Source: Ichthyophonus hoferi (taxonomy: Eukaryota; Opisthokonta; Ichthyosporea; Ichthyophonida; Ichthyophonidae). Taken from it: a stretch of DNA of 30,707 nucleotides. The stretch is from contig NAOQ01000058.1 in NCBI GenBank assembly GCA_002751075.1, positions 120,878-151,584 on the forward strand, read 5' to 3'. Shown in pieces: positions 1-10,384 of this stretch; the first letter of the stretch is position 1, and each line of letters starts with the position of its first letter. The notes below the pieces were generated by a model, which saw only the letters and a program-made list of their open reading frames with translations, was not told where the DNA came from and searched no databases. The position numbers and the translations under genes were made by a program.

Positions 1-1880
1 AGTAGAGGCATTTGAACAATTTTTATATTTAATTTGGGCGATTGGCATCTTTCATCATAGGAGGGTGGAGCATATAGACAGGATTGTCTAATGTGGCATG
101 TAAGAATGTGGAACGGATGTTAAGCTGGGTCAGCTTGTACTGACATGCATTAGTGATGGAAATGGGAATTTGAATGGTTATGAAGCTAGTGGCTGGGGAA
201 GAAACGTTGAAGAAGTCCTTGTTCTTCACTTTCATGCTGCCTTGAGCACAGAGTCTGGCTTTGGGTTGAGTAACAATACCATTGTGGTCTTTTTGTCTGT
301 GAAAAACCCATAGGCCTCAAAGTACATTAGCCTCTTTGGGGACCTGGCTCCATGGTATGAGGGTCCAGGTATAAAACGTATTGATCATGGCAACTTTTGA
401 ATGCATGGCATTGATCCAAGACATTTTGTTTTGAGAATGCATTGCCTCCTTGTAGTTCTTAGGGTCCATGGAGTTTGTGTTGATTGGAGGTAATGAGGTG
501 ATGATTTTAGTAATTGACATTATATTTATGGGCGTCTGGTGTTGACCATATTTTTGACCATTGCAAGTTGTGGATAGTGCATAGCGGTTGTGATGATGTT
601 TTTCCAAAATTTCCATTAGATTCAGTAAAGTGATCTAAGCTTTCTCTCATGTTAGGGTGAAAAAATTTGAGCACTGACATCAAAAACCATGAGATCGGTA
701 GTGAGCTTGATAGAAATGTAAGAATAAAGGTGTTTGAAGTACGCTCTCTCTGAAACTGTATATTCTTAAAAATTAGAGGAGTATGCACTGATTCATTGTT
801 CATTGGAATGGTATTATTGATGATGGTGGTGATGAGATTGGTATCTGATTGGAAAGGATCATTGGTGATCATTTGATGATGTGTTATGAGGAAAGATATC
901 TTCAAAGGATATGCAGTTTTGGCGAATGGAAGTGCAGTGGAGCTTGCATTCTAAGATGATCCAACCATTCCTGTTGTTGCAGTTATCAAGTAAGCATGCC
1001 TCCTGGCTGTATATACTGGATTTAAACTTTCTGGTAGCAGGGTCGGTCCTGTAATAGAGTTTAGAACCAAAAGTGTGTAGGCAGCAAACCAGAGTGGGTG
1101 TATGATGCCGTAGAGAATAAGAAGTTTGATTGATTGGCAGGGTGGTGGTTGACATTAAGCTATGAGTGAATACCGCAGCCTGGATGGCATAATCCCAATA
1201 AGTATGAGGGACATTGGTAGTATTCATGTCAACCCTGGTCATGGTGATAATTTTTTAATTCATCTTTCTGAAAGACCATCTAATAGAGGTGCATATGGCA
1301 AGGTCATTCGAAGTTGGATCCCCCAAGATATACGTTGATCAAGAAAAGACTTCGATGCATATTCTATTCCTTGATCAGTGTATAGAGTGGCAATGTGGAA
1401 AGAGAAATGTTTAGCGTGAGATGCCCCCATAAATTGTGAAAGTAATTTGAATACATTGTTTTTGTTCTTCATACAATAAATGGTAGTGTAATAAGTGAAA
1501 TTGTCTATAAAAATTATAAACCATCGGAATCTAGTGAAAGATACATAAAGAAGACTAACCACATCACTATTATAAATAGTTTTTAATGGACGATTGGGGC
1601 ATTTGACACAATGGGACGAGACTTGTGACAAGTTTGTTTCCTATATAAGTATCCCATAGGTCGATCTTCTTTGAGATTGTGATGCTGTAGAGGTTTTCCT
1701 TCTGCGGAGCATCTACAACATCTGGATATCTTTTTACTTTCAGAAAGTATACTAAGGTTTTGTCTTCATTAATTAATTGCTCCTTCACAGTGTATTGTGT
1801 CTGGATGGACTCCCCTCTAATTTGCGTACAGCACATGGATGGGAATAAAAGGGAAACTTGATAGAACACAAACCCCAATG
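1..1880 (-). mobile_element. Ty1/copia LTR retrotransposon fossil, truncated by the window edge
   Basis: Minus-strand translations show the copia pol order. Reading 5' to 3' on the minus strand (descending coordinates) there is a pre-integrase-like stretch (about 1700-1600), integrase core (about 1600-900; PHTYWDYAIQAA and FGSKLYYRTDPATRKFKS are typical of copia integrase) and the N-terminal part of the reverse transcriptase (about 620-30; an NYKEAM block followed by a W-AM block, then STFLHATLDNPVYMLHPP). Integrase before reverse transcriptase marks Ty1/copia rather than Ty3/gypsy. RNase H and the 3' LTR would lie off the left edge, and no LTR was recognised on the right. The element is clearly broken, by roughly six or more breaks, and looks old. 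It differs in sequence from the copia fossil at 22.96-26.77 kb. Confidence 0.88.
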
Positions 1881-2375
1881 GTCTCTCAGTATTTAATCAA
1901 ACTTTTCCAAGCCAAACCTCATTTTAATAAATTGAGGAGCACGTTCTTAGGACGATTACAGAGAATGAACAATCGACTCGTAGGCTTTGAACTCGTATTG
2001 AATGAGTTGCAACTTCTCGTCAAGGCCATAAAGATGATGTTGGAAACGAGACATCTACAACGGGACGTAAAGCAACTTGTATCAACTCAAGCTAGAAGAG
2101 GAAACCTTCAGTAGTTTGCCAATTTTATGACTTTAAGGAAAACCTTTAAACAACTCGACTCCTTTCTATAAAAACAATTAGGCTCATAAATGCAAGACCA
2201 GAACCCGTCGCATAAAACGCCCAGGCCTATTCTTGTAAAATATGTCAAGAACCCCGGATCATGAGAGACTAGGTGATGCTTAAAAATATTAACTATTTAT
2301 CGTTTAAAACCAGCGGGGGTTCAAAACAGAAGAACAATTAAAATTGAAAATATGCTTCCGACTAACTATGGCTAA
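1881..2375. other. Gene-free stretch with a weak plus-strand open frame
   Basis: A plus-strand open frame of 91 codons (1839-2114) overlaps the end of the copia fossil. It is rich in leucine, lysine and glutamine and could be read as a coiled coil. I do not recognise it, it has no partner exon, and it may be the gag side of the fossil read on the wrong strand or chance. Nothing else is seen. Confidence 0.3.
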
Positions 2376-2471
2376 GGGACAACGGAAGGGGTAACAGAGG
2401 GAATGACAGAAGGGACGAAAAATAGAATAGCAGAACGAATCACAGAACGGGTGACAGAAGGCATAACAGTA
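2376..2471. repeat. 12-bp minisatellite, eight degenerate units
   Basis: Eight back-to-back 12-base units of the form GGG-RYR-ACA-GAA (for example GGAATGACAGAA and CGGGTGACAGAA) fill 96 bases with no length change. Because 12 is a multiple of three, both strands stay open across it. The plus strand reads as tetrapeptides of the type G/R-x-T-E, and the minus strand as F-C-x-P/S, within a 63-codon ATG-started frame at 2304-2495. Neither frame extends into anything recognisable, so I call it a minisatellite and not a gene. Confidence 0.8.
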
Positions 2472-4379
2472 AAAACTCAAAACCATCTGACTCATCGAAC
2501 ATAACTATGTTATGGGTAGCGACTGCTTTTTCGAACGTGCCTCCCACTACTCTAATAAACAAAAAGAACTCTTTTGCTTTCGACAGTGGATAATCAAGGC
2601 ACCTACATTTCGGTAAGAAAGACGTCTCCTGCCCCAACCCGCAGATAATACAAGTGTTATGGGGGAATGGTGTTAGAGAAAATGTGGCCTAGCGAGCTGT
2701 GTCCGAATCCAACGACATATATTGGTCTGGCTCCATTTAGTCCTTTCTGTTGATAACTTTATTTAGTACGGACCGGGGTCGATGGCCTCTGTTAGATAAT
2801 ACAGAAAATTGTAGAAGAAGATTCACTCATTACTGCCTAAAAAAAACAAATTCAAAAACAAATGTTTGTACGCGTTTTTATTGTTAGTATCACAGGTATC
2901 CTAGTCCATGATCTTTCCCGGTCATTACTTATGAACAGAGTAGACATGATATTGTCCTACACCAATTTACTAACTTGTCAGTACACTCACTCTAGTCCAA
3001 CAATATTTCAAGATTCATACCTTTATGCCTCTATCCTAAACATAAGGGGGCGATTACCCTGGGCACCCCATACTCCCATACACTGTTGCTTTCGCTTATA
3101 CGTTTCCTCTATATTACGTGCACATGTACTGTAGCCGCAAATCCTTCTATCTTGAAGGCAATTATTAGATCTAATTGATCTATGGTGAGATCCCAATCTA
3201 AAACCTCAAGCCAATCGGTATTCTAATAGAATTAGAAAGCCTCATCTCCCAATCATCTAATACTATATTAGATAGAGGTAACCAATAAGAATAACGAAAA
3301 ACGAGGTATGTGTATGTAATCTTAGAAATTCATAATGTATAACAACGTAAATCCAATAATTAGCGTAATAACGCTACGTATTCTACGTACAAGATATTAT
3401 GGACTACACAGCCTAATTTCGCAAGGGCTGAAATATTCATAAAAAAAAAGAAGAGGTTAGGCATACGAAGCCCTAGGACCCGGATGTATCAAGCTACGAA
3501 CAAAAGTAGGAAATACGGACAGAATAATAACACTTAAAGTTATATATCTCAGACTTAAAAATAAGTCTATTCTCTATTCTCTTTTGCTCCAAGAAAAATG
3601 TAGTCACAGCATTCATGAATAAAAACATCTGCATTATCTAAAAAACAAAATAGTTCTAAGGGGAGATGCTATCAACGATTGTGTCTATAAACTAGATGCT
3701 TCGGTAATACGACCATGATGGAGTTTAGGCAAAAGAAACTGGAAAATACCTGCCAAAATATCATCTCCACCTGTGGAAAAATTTACGCATTTTAAAAAGA
3801 AAGACTTTATCAACAAGAGAACTACTACGAGCGAAATCTCACTACAAGAAGGCGTTCATTCACGATGCCAAGACAGTGATGAATTTGTTCCTATCCTGGA
3901 TCACCAGGTGAACATCAACACGACTTTTTTTTACCCCAATGATTTCATTTTATTATGTTTTCTACCAGCTATAAGACTACTAGAATAACGTTTTATATAG
4001 GCATAGAGAGACATAGGGAAGGTGTTGGAATATTAAGCTAGTAGATACGATTACTTCATTATCTTATGTGAATTGTTGAGTCTAACTTTATCATTGGTTA
4101 GTGTTATCAATCTTAGAATTATTTGTAGTTAAGGCTCATTGGACAATTAGCTGTACAATACTGATAAATAGATACATATTTTTTATTCCGTATAATTAAA
4201 TGAGGATACCGATTGGATTGAGGCTCAGCATGGGCCTTTTAAAGCATAGGCTTTCTTGACTAACTTAGATCACAATTCTTAATTCCTTTACGCTCGTAGA
4301 TAATGAGAAATGCTCGAATTTACGATAAGGCTATTCACATTCCATGTATTGGCAAATTAATTCACCTGGCTAAGAACGC
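2472..4379. other. Intergenic DNA, nothing recognised
   Basis: AT-rich sequence with only short open frames (2440-2637 minus, 2862-3134 plus, 3773-3988 plus). None shows a known domain, splice context or similarity to a neighbour. No RNA gene or clear repeat is visible. Confidence 0.5.
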
Positions 4380-4384
4380 TATTC

Positions 4385-4479
4385 ACTCAATTAATATTGA
4401 ACCAATCATTTTATGATCCACTTGTTACCAGAACTTCGGCCAAACTATGTGCTCATTCGGAGTTAACGGATTTTCAACA
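4385..4479 (-). repeat. LTR fragment, family Y (copy D)
   Basis: On the minus strand this begins TGTTGAAAATCCGTTAACTC. This matches the 5' end of the family-Y LTRs at 5629, 23898 and 26766, including the shared GTTAACTCC core and the ATG-A-CA block that follows. Only about 95 bases can be followed, so it is a small, old LTR piece. Confidence 0.5.
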
Positions 4480-4878
4480 CATTCTTTTCTTTTTCACCCT
4501 CCATATATTCATATATTATCAACCATATGAACCAAGTATTCTAAATTTATTTTTTGTAAAGATTGATAGAATTTTTCATATAGTCATATGTTCCAATTGT
4601 AAGTATTATGTAATCGGATTATAAGCAAACAGAGAAAGATAATCGGTGTATCTACTTTAATATCACTATGCTATTACTTCCTCTTTATTAGTGTAACTCT
4701 ATAACCCATCCTGGTACTGTCGCCAAATATTGTCACTTTTGGCCTATGATGTACTATTTGTTTCATATATATATTGGACATTAGTTGTTGACTGCAATCG
4801 AATAATTAAAATAATATAATCGCAAGGGATCTTTATTCACTATCACTGTAGAATACTGTGTAGTCCTGTCGCAGCATG

Positions 4879-5175
4879 TAGATTAACTAACAGCTTCGTA
4901 TTAATTAACTATAACTGCTACTCCTCTGGCCTATGTTTTATAAGTAGACCTTTATGCACATAAGGTAGAGTATATTTTATATAGACTAATTTATAACGTG
5001 GTATTAATTATTTGTGCCCGACTATTTTAATATATGCTGTATAGGTAACTATATGCAACAAACCTTTATACTCGTAATATAGAGGATACCATATATAGAC
5101 TAATTAGCAACTCTATATTAATTAATTATGCCTAGCTATTTTGACCTATGTTTTACTTATAATCATATTCGACAA
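4879..5175. repeat. Degenerate tandem repeat, about three copies of 103-114 bp
   Basis: Three successive units begin TAGATTAACTAACAGC (4879), TAGACTAATTTATAACG (4982) and TAGACTAATTAGCAAC (5096). Each is followed by TATTAATTA and then by a G-C-CTATG block. Unit spacing is 103 and 114 bases. The third unit runs into the family-X/Y LTR fragments downstream. Confidence 0.7.
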
Positions 5176-5245
5176 TTATCCCTTCCAATATTACACCAAA
5201 CGCTTAGGGGTTATTTTTCCAATAAACGTATTGTCAAATATATAA

Positions 5246-5629
5246 TGTTGGGAATAACAAATAGAGGCGGGAATGTTTCTGTGACCTATTTCCGTATTAT
5301 CCCGGAGCTGCGTATGTGTGAGCGGCGGGGGCCTTTATTGGGTTATTTCTGTTTTCATTTCTACTTTCCGCAAATTCGTTTATTGCAAAATATCAATGCG
5401 GTGGCGTCCATTAATGTGAATAAAGAATCACGTTGGCTAATACAACTCACAGAAGACCAATAAGGCTCACAGAATTGTCCGACTTTATTCCGATGATATG
5501 TTCACTTTGTAGTATTGACAAATTATCTCATCTGAATAAGAGCATCAATACTAATATAGAATCAACACATTATCTAATTGTTACCAGCTAATCGGCTGAT
5601 GTACTCCATTGGAGTTAACAGTTTTAACA
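5246..5629. repeat. Composite of two LTR fragments, families X and Y (copy C)
   Basis: 5246-5292 starts TGTTGGGAATAACAAATAG on the plus strand and matches the 5' end of the family-X LTR whose minus-strand copy starts at 22065. From 5311 to 5629 the sequence matches bases 23463-23898 of the family-Y LTR: CGTATGTGTGAG, then GGTTATTTCTGTTTTCATTT, then TTGGCTAATACAACTCAC. It ends with the Y terminus TGTTAAAACTGTTAACTCC on the minus strand. The 111-codon open frame at 5128-5463 runs across both pieces and the preceding tandem repeat, so it is not a gene. Confidence 0.7.
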
Positions 5630-6185
5630 TTATATAGAAACATACACAAATTAATTAAATGTTCATGTTTTAACATATTAGCTACATACATAACATAGGT
5701 TAGGTAACCATAATTATAATTATCTAATTAATTAATGCTGGGCTCTGAAGCATTTTGTATAAAAAATGTTTTATTTAAGAAAATATAAAAATGATACGAG
5801 TGGGATAAATATTACACAAGTTGAAATCGGCACATAATGTATATAATATTCCTCTTAAGTATTTCTGGTATAGCCTAGCAAATTGTACTAGTATACTATA
5901 AATACATTGATAAAGATGGAGAAAACAGCAAATAAGAACAAATTTATACCTGTCATATTTCCATCATACTTAATTAATCTATTATATAAAGCTATTCTAC
6001 TAAAATATACATGTAGTATGACGTACATATAGCTCTGGTGTTGTTATAACCACTCTACGAAGGCTGACCTGTGTTATACTCGTACACAATCCAGATGTAC
6101 AATATTGAATAATAGCCATTAAAAGAAACCTTTTCTGTAGAATAAAATCATTGCACACTAATAAATGGCCCTAGCTTTTAATCTA
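5630..6185. other. AT-rich intergenic DNA
   Basis: Downstream flank of the LITAF-like gene, very AT-rich. No gene, RNA or repeat is recognised, and no clear minus-strand AATAAA follows the stop codon. Confidence 0.5.
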
Positions 6186-6860
6186 TTAAACTGCTATATA
6201 AAAAGGTTCATGAGCACCTAGCCCACGACGGCAAGTCGGGCAAGAATGTTCTGCTCTCTGGCAAGAGGAATAAAAAAACGGAATAAGGCAACAGGGCCAG
6301 CAACCAAGGACGCAGCAAATACCACTTGCAAAATATGTGCTAAAACTAGTATTATATTTAACGATGGATTCAGAGCTCTCTTTACAACAGTCGCAGTAAA
6401 GAATCTGGGGTACGTGGCTAGTTGGCTGTTGTGATACAACAGGTTTAAAGCTCTCGAGTTCTCTGTCTGCCTCAATCCCGATGCAATACGAGGGAGGAGG
6501 ATTTTTAAAGTTGGGTTCTTGTCTGGTCAAGTATGTGGGAAGGTATGAACTTTCACTACTAGTAGGAGGAGGAGGAGCTTCATAGTTGGGCTCTAGTTTA
6601 GTCAGGGATGTACAACTTTCACTTCTAGGAAGCCTGTTATGTGCGCTACGAAGAACCGGAGGTGTATTGTCATAGTTGAGAGGATTGTCCCTTTCGTAGC
6701 CTACGTAGCCTTCGTAGTCGGGAGCTGTTGTGGGTACACTCGTATGGGAGCTGTTGGTATTCGGTTCAACAAAAAATGGGTAATACGTTGGTGGTTGGAC
6801 TGGTGGGGTCCCATCAGGGTAAAGGTTATTGCCCGGATGTTTTTCATCTTGGGTATTCAT
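6186..6860 (-). CDS. LITAF-domain protein (LITAF/CDIP1-like), 224 residues
   Basis: A single uninterrupted exon encodes a proline- and tyrosine-rich N-terminal region (about 1-150) followed by a complete LITAF (SIMPLE) domain (about 152-222). The domain shows the split zinc site of the family: CDCC at 156-159 (a CxxC pair) and HSCPTC at 205-210 (HxCPxC). Between them lies a cysteine-rich hydrophobic segment (GICCVLGCWPCCLIPFF), which in known members embeds in the cytosolic face of endosomal and lysosomal membranes. Two PPxY motifs, PPTY (23-26) and PPSY (122-125), match the NEDD4-type WW-domain ligands of human LITAF. I infer a late-endosome adaptor role. The start is the ATG at 6858-6860; the frame is open a further 21 bases but only to a TTG. 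No intron is needed. The host gene looks intact. Confidence 0.92.
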   Translation of the reverse strand: MNTQDEKHPGNNLYPDGTPPVQPPTYYPFFVEPNTNSSHTSVPTTAPDYEGYVGYERDNPLNYDNTPPVLRSAHNRLPRSESCTSLTKLEPNYEAPPPPTSSESSYLPTYLTRQEPNFKNPPPSYCIGIEADRELESFKPVVSQQPTSHVPQILYCDCCKESSESIVKYNTSFSTYFASGICCVLGCWPCCLIPFFYSSCQRAEHSCPTCRRGLGAHEPFYIAV

Positions 6861-6959
6861 ACTAACGGACAACAAACACAAAATAAACTATTAATAATAG
6901 CAATCATAATTTTGCTATAGTTGTTATACTCGTGAATAGATCTAACTGACGTACAGGAA

Positions 6960-7011
6960 CCAATAGATTAAGGATCCAACCTGGTATATAGAAGCCAATA
7001 GATTAAGGATC
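6960..7011. promoter_or_regulatory. Duplicated CCAAT-containing element upstream of the LITAF-like gene
   Basis: The 17-base sequence CCAATAGATTAAGGATC occurs twice exactly, at 6960-6976 and 6995-7011, 35 bases apart (about 3.3 helical turns). Both are followed by a CAACC/CCAAC block. It lies 100-150 bases upstream of the start codon. A TGACGT half-site sits just before it at 6947-6952. A promoter role is inferred from position and from the perfect duplication in otherwise degenerate DNA. Confidence 0.45.
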
Positions 7012-7956
7012 AACCACTCTGTAAGAGCGGCATGGACAATTTAGCGTAATCTGATCAAAAAAAGAATACATTCAAAAACATAAAACAAACAATTTTTTAT
7101 TTGTTTTAAAATTTTAAAATAAAAACATAAAATCATTGCTACACATTTTGTAAATAGAATAAAAAATAAAAACAAAAATGATTGTTAAACATTTCCTGTT
7201 GTTTTGATGGCGTTGAAAAATAGATCTAGCTGTTTATCAGAGTGCTGTACCAATGATAGTTTCTTCCCGATTAAGAGGGCGCTAATGCTAACTAATCTTT
7301 ATGATAAGAAAAAGCGACATATGACCAATAGTCGGTACATTTATATTCACCATTAATTGGGTAGATTGATAATTATAATTAAGATAAGTAAAATTCAAGA
7401 AATAATTAGTATTGTTTTTCATTTTAAATTATGTGCAAAATAAATTATTATACAATTTAGCTATATGCTTAATTAATTAATTTCTAATATTTACCAGTAA
7501 CTAGCTAGCTATATTGAACATTTTTCTTTTAATAAATAAGTATATTTAAAGGTCTTGTACAATCAGCTTTTAGCTCTGTTTTAAACAATTGCTCGAAATA
7601 GTAAATTCCAAAGTATACGGTTTAGCTAACACTTGGTGGCAAGACAAATTATAATTGCTTATAATTTAAGTTAAGACCCTAGCTTACTAAAATTTACTAC
7701 CTAAAGGCCCTCATAATATGTAATGTTTAAACCTTACCCATAGGCATTGGAGCATACACACTTAATACCAATCATTTGCGCGTACTCATTTGATGAAACT
7801 GCGAATAACGCGATTTTCCAATCAGAAATAATGATTTCAACATAAATCAAATGAAGTCAGCATTTCTTGCCACATGTTTTAATGGCATATATATATATTG
7901 TTTATAGTTATGTCTTCTCTTATGAGACAAATGACAATTAAAATTACTTAAGTTAA
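7012..7956. other. AT-rich intergenic DNA
   Basis: Extremely AT-rich stretch with A- and T-runs (around 7080-7180) and no open frame, RNA gene or repeat that I can support. Confidence 0.5.
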
Positions 7957-8719
7957 TATTACAAGATCGCTAACCACAGATGAATAAGCAGGTAGATCAA
8001 TGATTGTGGTTCAATATCCGTTAGTTGTATAAAGATTTAATTGCGTAATATTTTTTTCATTCTGATAGATTGATTTTTCAACACATCTTATGTGAATATG
8101 TGAGCAGTTACATCAATGTGGGAACCAGTTAAAGAGACATTCTAGGAAGGAGATATTGGTATTGGGTTATTGGGATAAAAGGAGAAATGTAAAATGTAAT
8201 AACTAATAATGGATTCTAATTATTCACACACAGTCCACTGGAAAAATTACAAAGTTTTCGTAATGCTCATTAAACTTTGCGTATATATATATAACAATCA
8301 CATTGTTACTGTCCTGTCTAGTTCACCGTTAGAACTCACATACGATAATCAGTGCTCAAGTCTCTCGCCCACTAAAATAACAGAGAACTACATCCTAACA
8401 TTAAATAGTGACAATAGTATTATCTAAATAGTAATATAGCATCTCTTACTGATCGTTCACACTATTTCATAAGCACTCTCACTTAAAAGAACTAAAGTAG
8501 GAATACCTTCTTCAGTTATAGCTGAATATAATCGTAATATACACCTAGAGATAGAGTCAGCATATGTGTCTGGTTTTACATTGCTTACAAAAAGTAGATT
8601 AAACCAATTAGCTAATATTAATACTAGCACCAAAATATCAACGGTTGTTCATGAAAATTAATTGGAGATCCTGAAGAATTGTGGACAAGTTAATAGAACT
8701 TCCATAGAATCTTATAACA
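7957..8719 (+). repeat. Full-length solo LTR, family Y (copy E)
   Basis: The left end TATTACAAGATCGCTAAC matches the 5' terminus of LTRs A (TGTTACAAGATTGCTAAC) and B. The right end AGAATCTTATAACA matches the 3' terminus of LTR B (AGATTCTTACA). The interior shares the AATCACATTGTTAYTG block and the GAGTCRGCATATG block in the same order, so the two ends define a 763-base solo LTR in plus orientation. It is old, with no intact target-site duplication seen. Two short protein-like open stretches inside it (within 8209-8670) correspond to similar stretches in copies A and B. Confidence 0.75.
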
Positions 8720-8883
8720 ACTAATTTTAATTAGAATTCCTGATAAAATCCCCAATTCGTTAAGATTAAAGTATCTATTAAAATGTAGCTTAACTTAGTT
8801 TAGATTTTAAAAGTATAAAATGCAAAATGCAAAGGAACAAATTTTAGATTGATTCAATACCATACAAATTGATTTTTCCACAG

Positions 8884-8891
8884 AAAAAAAA
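8884..8891 (-). terminator. Pol III terminator of tRNA-Phe
   Basis: On the minus strand, eight consecutive T residues follow the discriminator base of the tRNA directly. This is the standard RNA polymerase III stop signal. Confidence 0.85.
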
Positions 8892-8964
8892 TGCCTCGAC
8901 CGTGGATTGAACACGGGACCTTTAGATCTTCAGTCTAACGCTCTCCCAACTGAGCTATCAAGGC
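8892..8964 (-). tRNA. tRNA-Phe (anticodon GAA)
   Basis: A 73-base cloverleaf on the minus strand. The acceptor stem GCCTTGA/TCGAGGC pairs fully with one T-G wobble. The D arm is GCTC-AGTTGGGA-GAGC, the anticodon arm TTAGA-CTGAAGA-TCTAA with anticodon GAA, the variable loop AGGTC, and the T arm CCGTG-TTCAATC-CACGG, with discriminator A. There is no intron. The internal promoter is present as an A box (TAGCTCAGTTGG) and a B box (GTTCAATCC). CCA is not encoded, as expected in a eukaryote. It looks functional and decodes UUC/UUU. Confidence 0.96.
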
Positions 8965-9606
8965 TACATACTAAAGGGGAGATGTCTAAGAGCTTTAAAT
9001 GATATATTTGTTTTTTCATATTAGAGAAATAAGAATACACCTCCTTTAACATTGCCCTTAACTATAATTCAATATTAGTAAATATAAATAACTAAGAATT
9101 CATCCAGTCGGCAAATCAAATAGTAGGCTCAGATTTTTTTTTCTCAACACACCAAGATTTTTAATATCCATGTAAGACTAATCGAGCAACGCATCAATAT
9201 GCGGGAAATTAGAATTTTGAAATGTGACTACCGTAAACAGCGGCGATGGTTTGACCAAGTCTTTAAACTCAGTAATGTTTCAAAAGAGCGTAACCTTAAA
9301 AAAAAAATGAAACACATCATTTGTATTGGCAAGATCAAAGAAACTGTTTGCAATAACATATAAGAAAAGGAATGCAAAATTAAAGTATTATTGGAAACTG
9401 GATTTAACTCCCCGGATTGACGAATCGCCTACCCATGGATGGCTCTTGGAGTTGACTTTTTTGAATCATATTCGGTCTGCTAAACTGCATTCTTAATTAT
9501 CTACTGTAGAATTTATTTATCCAATCATTTGACATACTGATTGCATGGTAATTCCACCAATTAATAGGCGACTGAACAATTCCTGATAGCATTCAAACAA
9601 ACGTGA
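8965..9606. other. Intergenic DNA upstream of tRNA-Phe
   Basis: AT-rich with A-runs near 9300. No open frame or recognised repeat. It separates the tRNA gene from the family-X element fragment. Confidence 0.5.
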
Positions 9607-10384
9607 CTGGAACGGCACCCAATGTAAAAATAAGAAGAAAAAAAGAGAAAAAAAGGGAAGACAGCGAGCCAAATTGTATGTTAAATGTTTCTGATCGCTC
9701 TGGCTCTAGCATCTGGCATCTGGCCACTGGCAGCTGAGATGATATGTGGGTGTTGTCCAGTCGTCTTGCACATTATCTTAGTGTCACTTTAAGGACGGAA
9801 ATGAGGGTAGCTCAAATGCAGATTTGAAAATAGTGTACAGATGTAATAAAATTGATTCTCTATACGTGCAAGTCAGTATATAAATGTAGGCTTAGGGTGA
9901 AGTGGTTTTGGTATTCTTGGATCGTTAACTTACTAGAGTTACCAGGTTTTGTAACCATGATAAAATATTTAAGCTTTATCCGCTACCAAGTTGAGAATAC
10001 TAAGTAGAGACAAGAGCATTTCTGTAACCTATGTTCATTTAAAAGGAAGGGTAGTACCGAATTAAAAGATGTTTTGACACGAAACACAGATATAACAAGA
10101 TATATTTTTATTGTTGAACAGCTTAGCAAGACTTGTCTAGGGCAAGATCCCTAAGCAAGGTATTATTTGGACCCAAAACTTATGATTGGAAATGGCTTAT
10201 TATATAATCGCAGGACCTCTGCCATTGACTGATTTAATTTTGTTCGATCATCTTGGACCATTTAACACCACTAGATTGCTCAAGATTTTTCCAAACTAGA
10301 TGTGTAATAATAATTGCTAATAAATTAAATAATTCTAGTTATATAAAGAGATACCCAAATTGATTAAATATTTCTGTTTTAACA
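9607..10384 (+). mobile_element. LTR element family X, 3' fragment (internal tail plus LTR)
   Basis: 9607-9987 matches 28650-29025 (shared blocks around GTGTGGGTGTTGTCC and TAAAATTGATTCT). The LTR-like unit 9988-10384 then matches 29026-29555 and, reversed, 21659-22065. The unit ends in TTTTAACA. Shared LTR blocks include TCTGTAACCTATGTTC, GATCCCTAAGCAA and TTATTATATAATCGCAGGA. Internal sequence followed by an LTR marks the 3' end of a plus-strand element whose 5' part is missing. Class within the LTR elements was not determined. Broken and old. Confidence 0.65.

Noticed and set aside
5128-5463. 111-codon plus-strand frame
   Set aside because: It crosses a tandem repeat and pieces of two LTR families; its similarity to 23448-23816 comes from shared LTR sequence and not from a shared gene.
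6861-6881. Upstream extension of the LITAF-like frame by seven codons
   Set aside because: The extension begins at TTG, which is not a normal start in an animal nuclear gene; the ATG at 6858-6860 is used instead.
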